Assembly: GCA_965369375.1 (NCBI GenBank)
Contig: CBDUQN010000112.1
Span: forward strand, 1-8,733
Length of the DNA stretch: 8,733 nucleotides
Origin: CBDUQN01 sp965369375
GTDB lineage: Bacteria; Krumholzibacteriota; Krumholzibacteriia; Krumholzibacteriales; Krumholzibacteriaceae
Direction: 5' to 3'
Of this stretch, positions 1 to 7,303 are shown one piece after another. A program made the translations under genes and the position numbers. The notes beneath the pieces are model-generated. The model was not told where the DNA came from and ran no database searches. It saw only the letters and a program-made list of their open reading frames with translations. Positions within the stretch are counted from its first letter, which is position 1. Each line of letters begins with the position of its first letter.

Positions 1-59
1 CGGATATGATGTACACGAAATTTCTTATCTTCAATAGGTTAGCACAAAACGGGAATGAT

Positions 60-2015
60 TCACCTGATCATTATCATTTTCCGTGTCAAAACGGTTTTTC
101 CCGCCCGCAGCCGATAGATGTAGACACCCGATCTCACCGCGCGGCCATAGCTATCGGTTCCGTCCCAGATAATCCTATGCGCGCCGCTTTCGAGTTCCCT
201 GTCGATGAGACACGTGATTTTTCTTCCCGACACATCGAAAATCTCGAGTGTGACCGCGTAGCGATCAAGCAGATAGCAACTGATGGTGGTCCGAGGATTG
301 AAAGGATTCGGATGATTCTGTTCGAGCGAAACCGCCCGCAAAGGCACCGACAAGAGAGCGGTTTCGAAAAGGGCACGCCTGCCGTCTTCATCCTCGATCT
401 CAACGAGATAGCGATAGGAAATCCCGGGCTCGCAGCCTTCATCCGCAGCCGTGAAATAGGAATAATCCTCAGTAATATCAGGTGCGTAAAGCTCTTTGAA
501 TTCGCCGTCTGCCCCTTCAGCGCGGGAGATATAATACCGCGCCCCTTCTCCGATCCCGGAGAGAGTCCAGTGAATTGTAATATGCGATCCATCGACGTAC
601 GCACCGTAATCCTGGAGAGCCGTGGCGACTTGCATTCCGAGAGCATCGATCCGCGCCGCATAGATGTCGGGATCACCGCTTCGCTCATCATACCATGCGA
701 CGAGCGCCCCGCCTGCACCATCGGAGACAATCCGGGGGCCTGATTGATGCATTGCCGCGGTGCAGACGCCGATCCCACCCGGCATCCACATGAGATTACC
801 GCCGCTATCGATACGTTGCGCATAGATATCATGATCATCGTACGTCGGGCCATACAACTCATAGGCGATAATAGCCCCGCCGGCTCCGTCCGATACCGGT
901 TGGGGAGAGTACTCGTCATTCGCTGCGGTGCAGACGCCCGCGCCTTCATCCCCCCACTGACGCACACCTGCGGCATCGATTCTCTGGGCATAGATGTCAT
1001 AGTTTCCGTTGCGCGTATCGGCCCACACGAGTATCGCTCCTCCCGCACCGTCCGAAATCATTGCCGGTTCTTCCTGGAACGATGCCGCCGGGCAGATCGC
1101 GACACCATCCGCCGCCCACTGAACCGCACCGGCGGCGTCGACTCTCTGGGCATAGATCTCCGAGCCTCCATCGAGCCACGCGATGACCGCTCCACCGGCT
1201 CCGTCGGAAACGATCTTGGGAAGTGTCTGCTGTCCCGCCGCCGTGCAAACACCTACGCCGTCCGTCGTCCAGAGAACGCTGCCCGATGAATCTATCCGCT
1301 GGGCATAGATATCGCGTTTGCTCCCAGCATTTCGCCGGTCCTGCCACGTGACGATAGCCCCGCCGGCGCCGTCCGAGACGATTTCGGGATATCGCTGCGC
1401 GCTCGCATCCGCACAGAGGGCGACCCCATCTGCCGTCCAGAGGACGCTTCCCGATGCGTCGATCCTCTGGGCGTAGATATCACGATTATTCCCACCGTTG
1501 CGCTGGTCCTCCCACGCGGCGATCACACCACCCGAGCCGTCCATAATAATCCTGGGATTTATCTGCGCCCCGGCCGCAGTACAGATCGCAGCGCCATCGG
1601 CCGTCCATTGAGACACGCCATCCGCATCGATCTTTTGCACGTATATATCTGAATTGCCGCTCCGTTGGTCTTCCCAAATGATGAGAGCTCCTCCGGAGCC
1701 GTCGGGGATGATTTGCGGAGACTGCTGAAAACTTGCGGCCATACAGACAGCTTCGCCATTGTCCTGCCAGAGCGTGATGCCGCTCGATGATATTCGTTGA
1801 GAGAAGATATCGGGATTGTCCACACCTAAACGCTCATCCGCCCACGCGATAATTGCTCCCCCGGCGCAGTCGGTTGCAACCCTGTGATCGAGCTGACCAC
1901 CGGTCACCGTGCAAACAGCAATGCCATCTGCAACGAAACCCGCCCTCAGCGTCACCGCAGCAACAGCCAATACAAGCATATATATCAATGTAAGGGATTT
2001 CTTGCGTAACTTCAT
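60..2015 (-). CDS. Secreted eight-repeat protein with C-terminal FlgD/T9SS-type sorting domain
   Basis: A 651-residue exported protein of unknown molecular function. Residues 1-25 form a signal peptide (basic MKLRKK start, hydrophobic core, likely cut after LRA). Residues 29-457 hold eight repeats of 51-56 residues built on D-G-x-G-G-A-I-I-x-W, then (D/E)-IYAQRID, then one cysteine in a G-x-x-x-C context. Repeat 7 is degenerate (AYELYG replaces the W-x-D-x-R core). Residues 460-560 look like an Ig/fibronectin-type module. Residues 562-651 match the FlgD-Ig/T9SS type A C-terminal domain: NHPNPFNP, then GRKI, WDGTD, SGVYIYRL and a final KMIMIR. By family knowledge such tails direct export through a type IX-like route or surface attachment; a beta-propeller fold for the repeats is my inference. 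AAGGAG (2025-2030) lies 9 nt before the ATG and fixes the start. It is a paralogue of the 815-residue protein encoded divergently at 2605-5052. Confidence 0.9.
   Translation of the reverse strand: MKLRKKSLTLIYMLVLAVAAVTLRAGFVADGIAVCTVTGGQLDHRVATDCAGGAIIAWADERLGVDNPDIFSQRISSSGITLWQDNGEAVCMAASFQQSPQIIPDGSGGALIIWEDQRSGNSDIYVQKIDADGVSQWTADGAAICTAAGAQINPRIIMDGSGGVIAAWEDQRNGGNNRDIYAQRIDASGSVLWTADGVALCADASAQRYPEIVSDGAGGAIVTWQDRRNAGSKRDIYAQRIDSSGSVLWTTDGVGVCTAAGQQTLPKIVSDGAGGAVIAWLDGGSEIYAQRVDAAGAVQWAADGVAICPAASFQEEPAMISDGAGGAILVWADTRNGNYDIYAQRIDAAGVRQWGDEGAGVCTAANDEYSPQPVSDGAGGAIIAYELYGPTYDDHDIYAQRIDSGGNLMWMPGGIGVCTAAMHQSGPRIVSDGAGGALVAWYDERSGDPDIYAARIDALGMQVATALQDYGAYVDGSHITIHWTLSGIGEGARYYISRAEGADGEFKELYAPDITEDYSYFTAADEGCEPGISYRYLVEIEDEDGRRALFETALLSVPLRAVSLEQNHPNPFNPRTTISCYLLDRYAVTLEIFDVSGRKITCLIDRELESGAHRIIWDGTDSYGRAVRSGVYIYRLRAGKTVLTRKMIMIR
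645..1931 (-). repeat. Eight ~54-residue protein repeats in the 651-aa protein
   Basis: The D-G-x-G-G landmark begins at residues 49, 105, 159, 215, 271, 322, 376 and 432, a spacing of 51-56 residues (about 160 nt). Every unit carries one cysteine (residues 35, 91, 145, 201, 257, 308, 362 and 418). Unit 1 has DCAGG instead of DGxGG, and unit 5 is the shortest. At DNA level the units have diverged, so this is an old protein repeat rather than a recent tandem array. Confidence 0.9.
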
Positions 2016-2056
2016 AAGCCATTGCTCCTTTCCTTCGAGAAAAGAGTCGGCTCCTC

Positions 2057-2086
2057 AGTGTATTTCCCGTCTTCCCCCCACGCCAA
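2057..2086 (-). promoter_or_regulatory. Possible sigma-70-like promoter for the 651-aa gene
   Basis: Read on the minus strand, TTGGCG (2081-2086) and TACACT (2057-2062) are separated by 18 nt, about 40 nt upstream of the start codon. Each box matches the consensus only at about four of six bases, so this is a weak call made from position and spacing. Confidence 0.3.
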
Positions 2087-2257
2087 TTAGACGTTCCAAT
2101 AGAGAACTTTGCATAAACCGTACCTGATTGGGACTAAAGACTTAATTCCTTACAAGAACGGCCGTTATGTGGGAAAATTGCGCCCGCGGCTCATGGACTG
2201 GTATTGCGGAAGTCAAATGCCAATAGAAGCGTCGATTATTGAGCATCAGGAAAAAAA

Positions 2258-2334
2258 TGGGGTGGACGACGGGATTTGAACCCGCGACGACTGGAACCAC
2301 AATCCAGGGCTCTACCAACTGAGCTACGTCCACC
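2258..2334 (-). tRNA. tRNA-His (anticodon GUG)
   Basis: On the minus strand the sequence folds as a full cloverleaf. The acceptor stem is GTGGACG/CGTCCAC, the D stem GCTC/GAGC, the anticodon stem CTGGA/TCCAG with loop TTGTGGT (anticodon GTG), and the T stem GCGGG/CCCGT with loop TTCAAAT. A G precedes the acceptor stem (G-1) opposite discriminator C73, the identity pair of tRNA-His. The CCA tail is encoded (2258-2260) and is followed directly by a run of seven T residues on the transcribed strand, which may help termination. Confidence 0.97.
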
Positions 2335-2346
2335 ACAATTTCTTTA

Positions 2347-2375
2347 ATTTTATCCGGCTTATAGCCTTATCGCAA
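2347..2375 (-). promoter_or_regulatory. Promoter of tRNA-His
   Basis: On the minus strand, TTGCGA (2370-2375) and TAAAAT (2347-2352) are separated by exactly 17 nt, and the -10 box ends 12 nt before the mature tRNA 5' end. The -35 box overlaps the end of the repeat block shared with the tRNA-Arg locus. Confidence 0.65.
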
Positions 2376-2470
2376 GCGAAAAGGTATATATAAAAAATAC
2401 GCCCGGCAGGACTCAAACCTACAACCCCCAGATTAGAAGTATAGTGCTCTATCCAGGCGTAACGCGGTGC
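2371..2470. repeat. Direct repeat copy A (decayed tRNA-Arg plus 3' flank)
   Basis: This block matches 5091-5190 in the same orientation. It opens with the identical 14-mer CGCAAGCGAAAAGG and continues through an A/T-rich linker into the tRNA sequence. By eye the first ~86 aligned columns are roughly 85% identical, and similarity falls off in the D-arm and 5' acceptor part. With copy B it brackets the 815-residue repeat-protein gene. Confidence 0.8.
2398..2470 (-). pseudogene. Decayed tRNA-Arg(UCU) pseudogene
   Basis: This is a degenerate copy of the intact tRNA-Arg at 5117-5190. The 3' acceptor strand and T-stem start (CGCCCGGCAGG on the plus strand) and the anticodon loop CTTCTAA are kept. 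The T-loop has changed from TTCGAAT to TTTGAGT, the T-stem and anticodon stem carry mismatches, the D-stem GCTC is lost, and the 5' acceptor strand no longer pairs with the 3' strand. It should not fold into a working tRNA, and no good promoter is seen immediately upstream. Confidence 0.85.
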
Positions 2471-2498
2471 GGGACCGTCTTCAAGGGACCGTTTTCAC
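2471..2498 (+). repeat. Tandem 14-bp direct repeat upstream of a promoter
   Basis: GGGACCGTCTTCAA (2471-2484) is followed without a gap by GGGACCGTTTTCAC (2485-2498), matching at 12 of 14 positions. The pair ends 3 nt before the predicted -35 box of the 815-residue protein gene, where an activator or repressor could bind. That regulatory role is inference from position only. Confidence 0.55.
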
Positions 2499-2501
2499 CG
2501 A

Positions 2502-2530
2502 TTGAATATCCTCCCGTTTTATGATAGAAT
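2502..2530 (+). promoter_or_regulatory. Promoter of the 815-aa repeat-protein gene
   Basis: TTGAAT (2502-2507) and TAGAAT (2525-2530) are separated by 17 nt, matching the sigma-70 consensus at four and five of six bases. The predicted transcript start is near 2537, giving a leader of about 68 nt before the ATG at 2605. Confidence 0.6.
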
Positions 2531-2604
2531 GCCCATTAAGCGGAATTCTAAACCGTGGATAAATTCAATCAAGTCATAGAGGCTCTGAAACCGGAGGTAT
2601 CACC

Positions 2605-5052
2605 ATGGTGAAGCGGCTATTCATTATTTCAATCCTCTGTCTTTTGGTGCCTGGAATTTCTTCCCTCCAGGCGCAATGGGTGGAAAACGGCACGGGTATA
2701 TGCATGTATACCGCCAACCAGTACGATCCACGGATCTGCTCCGACGGCAGCGGAGGCGCCATCATCACGTGGGAAGATTCCAGGGTATCTGGCAACGATA
2801 TCTATGCCCAGAGGATCAACGCTTACGGCAAAGCGCTCTGGACGATCGACGGAGTCGTGATCTGCTCGCAGCTCGGCACGCAGTACGATCCCGTAATCGC
2901 CTCGGACGGCGAGGGCGGAGCGATCATTGCATGGCCGGATCAGAGAGTCGGAAACGTCGACATCTATGCCCAGAAGGTCGACGCGGACGGGGTCGTTCAG
3001 TGGACTTCGAACGGTGTGGCTGTCTGCACGACGAGCGAAAGCCAGTATGGGCTCCAGCTCGTATCCGACGGCAGCGGAGGGGCTATCTTCGTCTGGCAGG
3101 ATGAACGCTACGGCGATTATGATATCTTCGCCCAGCGTATCGATGCGGGAGGAACGGCACAGTGGCTCGTTGACGGAATAACAGTCTGCGGTGAAACCAA
3201 TATCCAGGGAAGTCCCCAGCTTATTGCGGACGGCTTCGGAGGTGCCATCATCGCATGGGACGACCTGCGCAGCGCAACCACCTATGACATCTACGCGCAG
3301 AGGGTGAATGCGGGCGGCTCGACGCTATGGACTTCGGGCGGCAGAAGCGTCTGTACCGAGATCGATCACCAGATCGATCCCCGGCTCATCATGGATGGGG
3401 CCGGCGCAGCGCTCATCACCTGGACTGATGACCGTAACGGCACAAACGACCTCTATGCCCAACGGCTGGAGCTGAACGGCACCAGCCTGTGGACCTCGGG
3501 CGGTATTGCCATTACCACGGCGTCAGGCAACCAGTGGGATCCCAAGCCTGTCTCCGACGGCGCCCTCGGTGCGATCATAGTCTGGGAAGATTACCGCAAC
3601 GGAAACGCGGATATCTATGCCCAGAGAATCGATCCCGTGGGTGCTGTCCTGTGGACTGCAAACGGTGTCCTGGTCTGCGATGCGAGCGGACACCAGTACG
3701 ATCCGAAGGTCGTTTCTGACGGTGTCGGCGGCGCGATCATCACATGGGAAGACCGGCGTTACCTGAGATACGATATTTTCGCCCAGAGAATCGACGCAGC
3801 AGGGACCGGAGTCTGGACGACGAATGGAGTCGCGTTGTGCACGGCCGGATTCGATCAGTCTGATCCCTACATTACCGGTGATGGTGAGGGGGGTGGCATA
3901 ATCACCTGGGAGGATTCCCGTATTCCCGGTGACATTAACATCCACGCGCAGAGGATTGACCGCGACGGCTACTGGGGATACCCCTGCCCCGTAATCTCAG
4001 AAGTGGCGGACGTCCCCGGGGACCAGGGCGGGCTGGTGAACGTCACCTGGGACGCCAGCCGTCTCGACACATGGCCGGACGATCTCATCAACGAATATAC
4101 CGTATGGAGGGCCATCCCAGAGGTTTCGGCGCTGCTGCTCAAGGAAGCCGGCGCCCATGATATCAGCAGTTATTTCAACGGCGAAAAATCGCCTGTCCTG
4201 AACGGGCTTTCTTTGTTCGACGCCGATAGGGATACCCCGGTGATCCGGCGTGCCGTGACCGGAGCGGGAACATACTACTGGGAACTCATCGCGACGGTGG
4301 AAGCCTACCAGCTCGGCTCGTACGCGAAAGCATCCCCGACCCTCTTCGATTCGACGACGGTATCTGCCGGATACAGCTACTTCCAGGTGATCGTGCATAC
4401 GAGGGATCCGAATACCTACTGGATCTCGGCTCCCGACAGCGGCTACTCGGTCGACAACCTCGCCCCCTGTCCGCCCCTCTGTCTCGCCGGTGAGCAGAGC
4501 TACAGCCCAGAAGGGCTCGAGATCACATGGACGCCCAACACCGAGCCGGATCTCGATTCCTACAACATCTACCGCGGTGCGGATCCGGGTTTCAGCCCCG
4601 GGTCCGGTAATCTGATCGCCTCACCCTGCGACACCCTCTACTTCGACGGCAACTGGCGGTGGGACAATACCTACTGTTACAAGGTGGCAGCGGTCGACGT
4701 CCATGGAAACGAGAGTGAATATACACTGCTGTGCTCCGATGAGGTGACGGGCGGCGACACACCGGTGACACCGCAGGCCACCTTCCTCGAGCAGAACTAC
4801 CCGAATCCCTTCAATCCGGTGACACGGGTCATTTTCGGTCTCGATGCACCGGCCCAAGTGTCGCTTCGTATCTATGACGGCGCGGGACGGCTCGTGCGCG
4901 TGCTGGTCGAGGCGGAGCGCCCGGCAGGAACCTACGAGATGATGTGGGACGGCAGGGACAACAGCGGCCTCGCCGTCGCGAGCGGCGTATACTTCTACCG
5001 TCTCACGGCAGGTTCGTTTACCGAAACGAGGAAGATGGTGCTTATGCGGTGA
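2605..5052 (+). CDS. Large secreted eight-repeat protein with two fibronectin-type domains and C-terminal sorting domain
   Basis: An 815-residue exported protein, paralogous to the product of 60-2015. Residues 1-23 are a signal peptide (likely cut after LQA). Residues 29-455 contain eight repeats of 54-55 residues (DGxGGAIIxWEDxR ... DIYAQRID ... W ... G-x-x-x-C). Seven of eight repeats keep the cysteine; the sixth has Thr304. Residues 460-620 form an enlarged fibronectin-III-like module opening with DVPGDQGG and closing with YSVDNLAP. Residues 620-712 are a second such module (LEITWTPN, YNIYRG, YKVAAVDVHGNES). Residues 726-815 are the FlgD-Ig/T9SS type A tail (LEQNYPNPFNP, GRLVRVL, WDGRDNSG, SGVYFYRL, final KMVLMR). 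GGAGG (2593-2597), 7 nt before the ATG, supports the start. It probably acts at the cell surface or outside the cell, perhaps in adhesion or carbohydrate contact; ligand and activity are unknown. It has its own promoter and lies between the decayed and intact tRNA-Arg copies. Confidence 0.93.
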   Translation: MVKRLFIISILCLLVPGISSLQAQWVENGTGICMYTANQYDPRICSDGSGGAIITWEDSRVSGNDIYAQRINAYGKALWTIDGVVICSQLGTQYDPVIASDGEGGAIIAWPDQRVGNVDIYAQKVDADGVVQWTSNGVAVCTTSESQYGLQLVSDGSGGAIFVWQDERYGDYDIFAQRIDAGGTAQWLVDGITVCGETNIQGSPQLIADGFGGAIIAWDDLRSATTYDIYAQRVNAGGSTLWTSGGRSVCTEIDHQIDPRLIMDGAGAALITWTDDRNGTNDLYAQRLELNGTSLWTSGGIAITTASGNQWDPKPVSDGALGAIIVWEDYRNGNADIYAQRIDPVGAVLWTANGVLVCDASGHQYDPKVVSDGVGGAIITWEDRRYLRYDIFAQRIDAAGTGVWTTNGVALCTAGFDQSDPYITGDGEGGGIITWEDSRIPGDINIHAQRIDRDGYWGYPCPVISEVADVPGDQGGLVNVTWDASRLDTWPDDLINEYTVWRAIPEVSALLLKEAGAHDISSYFNGEKSPVLNGLSLFDADRDTPVIRRAVTGAGTYYWELIATVEAYQLGSYAKASPTLFDSTTVSAGYSYFQVIVHTRDPNTYWISAPDSGYSVDNLAPCPPLCLAGEQSYSPEGLEITWTPNTEPDLDSYNIYRGADPGFSPGSGNLIASPCDTLYFDGNWRWDNTYCYKVAAVDVHGNESEYTLLCSDEVTGGDTPVTPQATFLEQNYPNPFNPVTRVIFGLDAPAQVSLRIYDGAGRLVRVLVEAERPAGTYEMMWDGRDNSGLAVASGVYFYRLTAGSFTETRKMVLMR
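2689..3969 (+). repeat. Eight 54-residue protein repeats in the 815-aa protein
   Basis: The repeat landmark aspartate falls at residues 47, 101, 155, 209, 264, 318, 372 and 426, a period of 54 residues (162 nt) with one unit of 55. The conserved cysteines sit at 33, 87, 141, 195, 250, 358 and 412, with Thr304 at the sixth position. Spacing is more regular than in the paralogue at 60-2015, but the number of units is the same. Confidence 0.92.
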
Positions 5053-5090
5053 ACGCAGGAGCGGTGGTGCGGATATACAAAAGGGGTTGC

Positions 5091-5190
<100 letters not shown>

Positions 5191-5208
5191 AACACTTTCT
5201 ATCTGCCA

Positions 5209-5214
5209 ATTATA
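5209..5214 (-). promoter_or_regulatory. Likely -10 box of the tRNA-Arg promoter
   Basis: A perfect TATAAT on the minus strand lies 18 nt before the mature tRNA 5' end, inside a very A/T-rich stretch (5209-5223). No good -35 box sits at 17 nt; TTACAT is available at 19 nt. The -10 call is reasonable, the full promoter uncertain. Confidence 0.45.
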
Positions 5215-5505
5215 TATAATATTGTCCCTTCCCATGTAAGTCCAGACACAATTGAGCTTGCCGACAGCCGGAATAATATTGGCAATCAACCCATGAAAAA
5301 CCAGACCGGATATTTTGTATGAAGCACCATGCTTGCGCAGCACTCAATGGTGAAATGACAAAAGATGCTAAAAGAGGATTAATCCGGGTAAAAGACAAAA
5401 TCGCAATCACCCTATCTGCAAAGCTGGTTGCTTGCTTCTGAGGAAGTTATAAATAGGGAGGGAAACGGCCGCCGCACATTTCGATACGTTATTAAATAAT
5501 AATAC
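5215..5505. other. Intergenic region without a recognisable gene
   Basis: About 290 nt between the tRNA-Arg promoter and the promoter of the sugar amidotransferase gene. I see no ORF with a ribosome binding site or plausible protein content. It contains a 10-bp perfect palindrome GGATTAATCC (5376-5385) and an imperfect inverted repeat (CACCAT near 5327 with ATGGTG near 5347), neither followed by a T-run. It could be the eroded remains of older sequence. Confidence 0.5.
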
Positions 5506-5534
5506 TTCAAACAATCGTCGCAATCCTTTATAAT
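5506..5534 (+). promoter_or_regulatory. Promoter of the sugar amidotransferase gene
   Basis: TTCAAA (5506-5511) and a perfect TATAAT (5529-5534) are separated by 17 nt. The predicted transcript start is near 5541, with a leader of about 57 nt before the ATG at 5598. Confidence 0.6.
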
Positions 5535-5597
5535 GGTGGGTATACAATACTTATCGCCTCGTCTGACTGTCAGTATTTCACGAAGGAGAATTGCGGA

Positions 5598-6668
5598 ATG
5601 GAACAGAGCTGTACTCGCTGCATTTTGCCGGAAACATGGCCCGGGATTCGATTCGACAAGGAAGGCGTCTGTAATATCTGCCGTCAATACGAGAAGCGCT
5701 GGAGTGCCTGGCTTGCAGATCCATCGCTGCAGGCCGAATCGAGAAAAGAGCTCGACCGGATAGTCTCCTGGGCGAAGAGAAAGCGCCGCGGCAAGTTCGA
5801 TGTGTTGGTGCCGATGAGCGGAGGGAAGGACAGCCTCTATGTTCTCTATTGGCTCAAGAAAGAATACGATCTCTCGGTTCTCTGCTATACATACGACAAC
5901 AGTCTGCTCAACGAAACCGCCGTCGAGAATATCCGTCTCGCGAGGGAGAAGCTGGAATTCGAGCACACCGTGGAACGGCATCCGTTCCAGGAAGACCTCA
6001 TTCGGCATTTCCTCGTCAAGACAGGTAATTTTTGCGGGGCCTGCGTAATCCCCGTATACTACGGCACCTTCCGCATCACCCAGAAACACGGCATCCCCCT
6101 TGTTGTCTCGGGATTCTCCAAGCGGACCGATGCGAATCTGCCTGAAGGCAACAACCCGGCCTATTTCAAGAAAGTCGTGCAGGACGGTTTCGGCATGAAC
6201 CGGATCCGTCCATTGTGTGGGAAAAACACACTCATGAAATTCGGATTGAGCACGCTCCGCAGACAGGTAAAATTGATCGCGCTGCCCGACTACCTTCTCT
6301 GGGATGAGAATAAAATCGGCGAAATATTGACACAAGAGCTCGGCGTCGAGCTCGGCGTGGAACACAGCGACTGCATCGGTCATGAGATATCGAACTGGCT
6401 GGCATTGCAGCGCTATGGATTCAGCTATCTGCCGATCAAGCTGAGTCAGCTCATTCGCGCCGGGAGACTGAGCAGGGAGGAAGCGCTGCGGATGCTCGCC
6501 GAAGAGGAAAAGCCGGAACTACCCTCTTCGGTTACTTCATTTATAGAGCGCGCAGGATTGAGTCTCGATGATGTTCGCCTTGCGGCCCGCCAATCCAACA
6601 AGAAATATTACCGTGGATTCGTCAACGCGATTTTCAGGCTTCACCGGGGGATATTCATATCGCGCTAG
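5598..6668 (+). CDS. PP-loop N-acetyl-sugar amidotransferase (WbpG/PseA/LegA-like)
   Basis: A 356-residue cytoplasmic enzyme of the PP-loop ATPase superfamily. Members of this family adenylate an N-acetyl sugar and introduce an amidino group during synthesis of pseudaminic, legionaminic or O-antigen sugars, usually with ammonia from a HisH/HisF-like pair. Cys5, Cys8, Cys25 and Cys28 form the N-terminal zinc-ribbon-like CTRC...CNIC pattern, with the typical LPETWPGIRFD between. The ATP-binding PP-loop is SGGKDS at residues 74-79. A central CGAC (Cys146, Cys149) precedes a segment like the family's GIPLVVSGFS. The C-terminal half (WDENKI, RYGFSYLP, LIRAGRLSREEALRML) follows the family pattern. 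AAGGAG (5583-5588), 9 nt before the ATG, supports the start. No HisH/HisF, aminotransferase or glycosyltransferase gene is adjacent, so the exact substrate cannot be given. A related nucleotide-alpha-hydrolase role, such as thiolation, remains possible. Confidence 0.85.
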   Translation: MEQSCTRCILPETWPGIRFDKEGVCNICRQYEKRWSAWLADPSLQAESRKELDRIVSWAKRKRRGKFDVLVPMSGGKDSLYVLYWLKKEYDLSVLCYTYDNSLLNETAVENIRLAREKLEFEHTVERHPFQEDLIRHFLVKTGNFCGACVIPVYYGTFRITQKHGIPLVVSGFSKRTDANLPEGNNPAYFKKVVQDGFGMNRIRPLCGKNTLMKFGLSTLRRQVKLIALPDYLLWDENKIGEILTQELGVELGVEHSDCIGHEISNWLALQRYGFSYLPIKLSQLIRAGRLSREEALRMLAEEEKPELPSSVTSFIERAGLSLDDVRLAARQSNKKYYRGFVNAIFRLHRGIFISR

Positions 6669-6683
6669 GGGAAAAGCGCTTTA
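6662..6683 (+). terminator. Weak intrinsic terminator overlapping the amidotransferase stop
   Basis: GCGCT (6662-6666) pairs with AGCGC (6675-6679) across an 8-nt loop and is followed by TTTATTATTT. The stem is only 5 bp and the T-tract is interrupted, so termination may be weak. It fills the 15-nt gap between two convergent genes. Confidence 0.35.
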
Positions 6684-7268
6684 TTATTTATCGTAATCTT
6701 TCTTGAGCCGCCCCCACGTGGCCGGATTAACCGCGACGGGTACCAAACTTATAGACAAATAATTGTTGAATTCATCGGGCTCATCGATCGAGCCGCCCAT
6801 GTCCAGTTCGAATGTTATGGTCGTTTGGCCCTGGTAGGAGGCGCTAAAAGGCGACCAGGTGCCTTTTTTCCGGCAGTGGCATCTTACGAAAAGCGTGTCA
6901 TTGATCCATCTGCACTGGCCCACCTCCGATCCGGAAGGATTGAGTTGAAGCGTGCAGTCTCCATAACAATCCACCTGCTCCTTTTCATTGCATATATCCT
7001 CCACGTCGCTGATTTCCAGCAGTGACGAGTGGACGGGAACACCATCGAGAAAGATACCCATATCGGTGACAAAAAATGAATCCACCAGCAAGCCGCTTCT
7101 AACAGAGAAGGCGACCGTAATACTTATGGTATCGGGATAAGGGAAGTCGTACATAATGGTGTCGGCCTGAAGATCTATCCAACCGTTGGGCCAATCGGGA
7201 GCCTGAGCAAGAGCAGTTCCCGATATCGTCATGGCGATTAGAGAGAGTACGATAACAGCAGCTTTCAT
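6684..7268 (-). CDS. Small secreted cysteine-rich protein with CARDB-like C-terminus
   Basis: A 194-residue exported protein that I cannot assign to a named family. Residues 1-21 are a signal peptide (cut after ALA, before QAPDW). The body is beta-rich. Residues 93-132 contain six cysteines (93, 101, 105, 119, 130, 132) in 40 residues, suggesting a disulfide-stabilised or metal-binding insertion. Residues 148-178 (TTITFELDMGG ... DEPDEFNNYLSISL) match the closing strands of CARDB-type Ig-like domains, whose hallmark is a D/E-rich turn before N-N. The insertion would then interrupt a CARDB-like beta sandwich; this is inference. AAGGAGG (7277-7283), 8 nt before the ATG, and a good promoter confirm the start. 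It lacks the C-terminal sorting domain of its larger neighbours. It converges on the amidotransferase gene with 15 nt between stops, and is divergent from the gene at 7410. Confidence 0.8.
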   Translation of the reverse strand: MKAAVIVLSLIAMTISGTALAQAPDWPNGWIDLQADTIMYDFPYPDTISITVAFSVRSGLLVDSFFVTDMGIFLDGVPVHSSLLEISDVEDICNEKEQVDCYGDCTLQLNPSGSEVGQCRWINDTLFVRCHCRKKGTWSPFSASYQGQTTITFELDMGGSIDEPDEFNNYLSISLVPVAVNPATWGRLKKDYDK

Positions 7269-7303
7269 AACTGTATCCTCCTTGTTTGTGATTGCTTTTC
7301 CTT

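Noticed and set aside
6..743. A 245-codon plus-strand frame opposite the C-terminal half of the 651-residue protein
   Set aside because: The minus-strand frame has a signal peptide, repeats and a sorting domain; the antisense product has none of these.
2471..5090. A complete integrative element between the two tRNA-Arg copies
   Set aside because: No integrase, recombinase or transfer gene is present, and the repeats span the whole tRNA rather than a short attachment core.
5376..5385. Perfect palindrome GGATTAATCC as an operator
   Set aside because: It is short, far from the nearest promoter boxes and unsupported by a second copy.
5412..6383. A 323-codon open frame on the minus strand opposite the amidotransferase gene
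   Set aside because: It lies antisense to a well-recognised PP-loop gene, has no credible domain content or ribosome binding site, and is explained by the codon pattern of the real gene.
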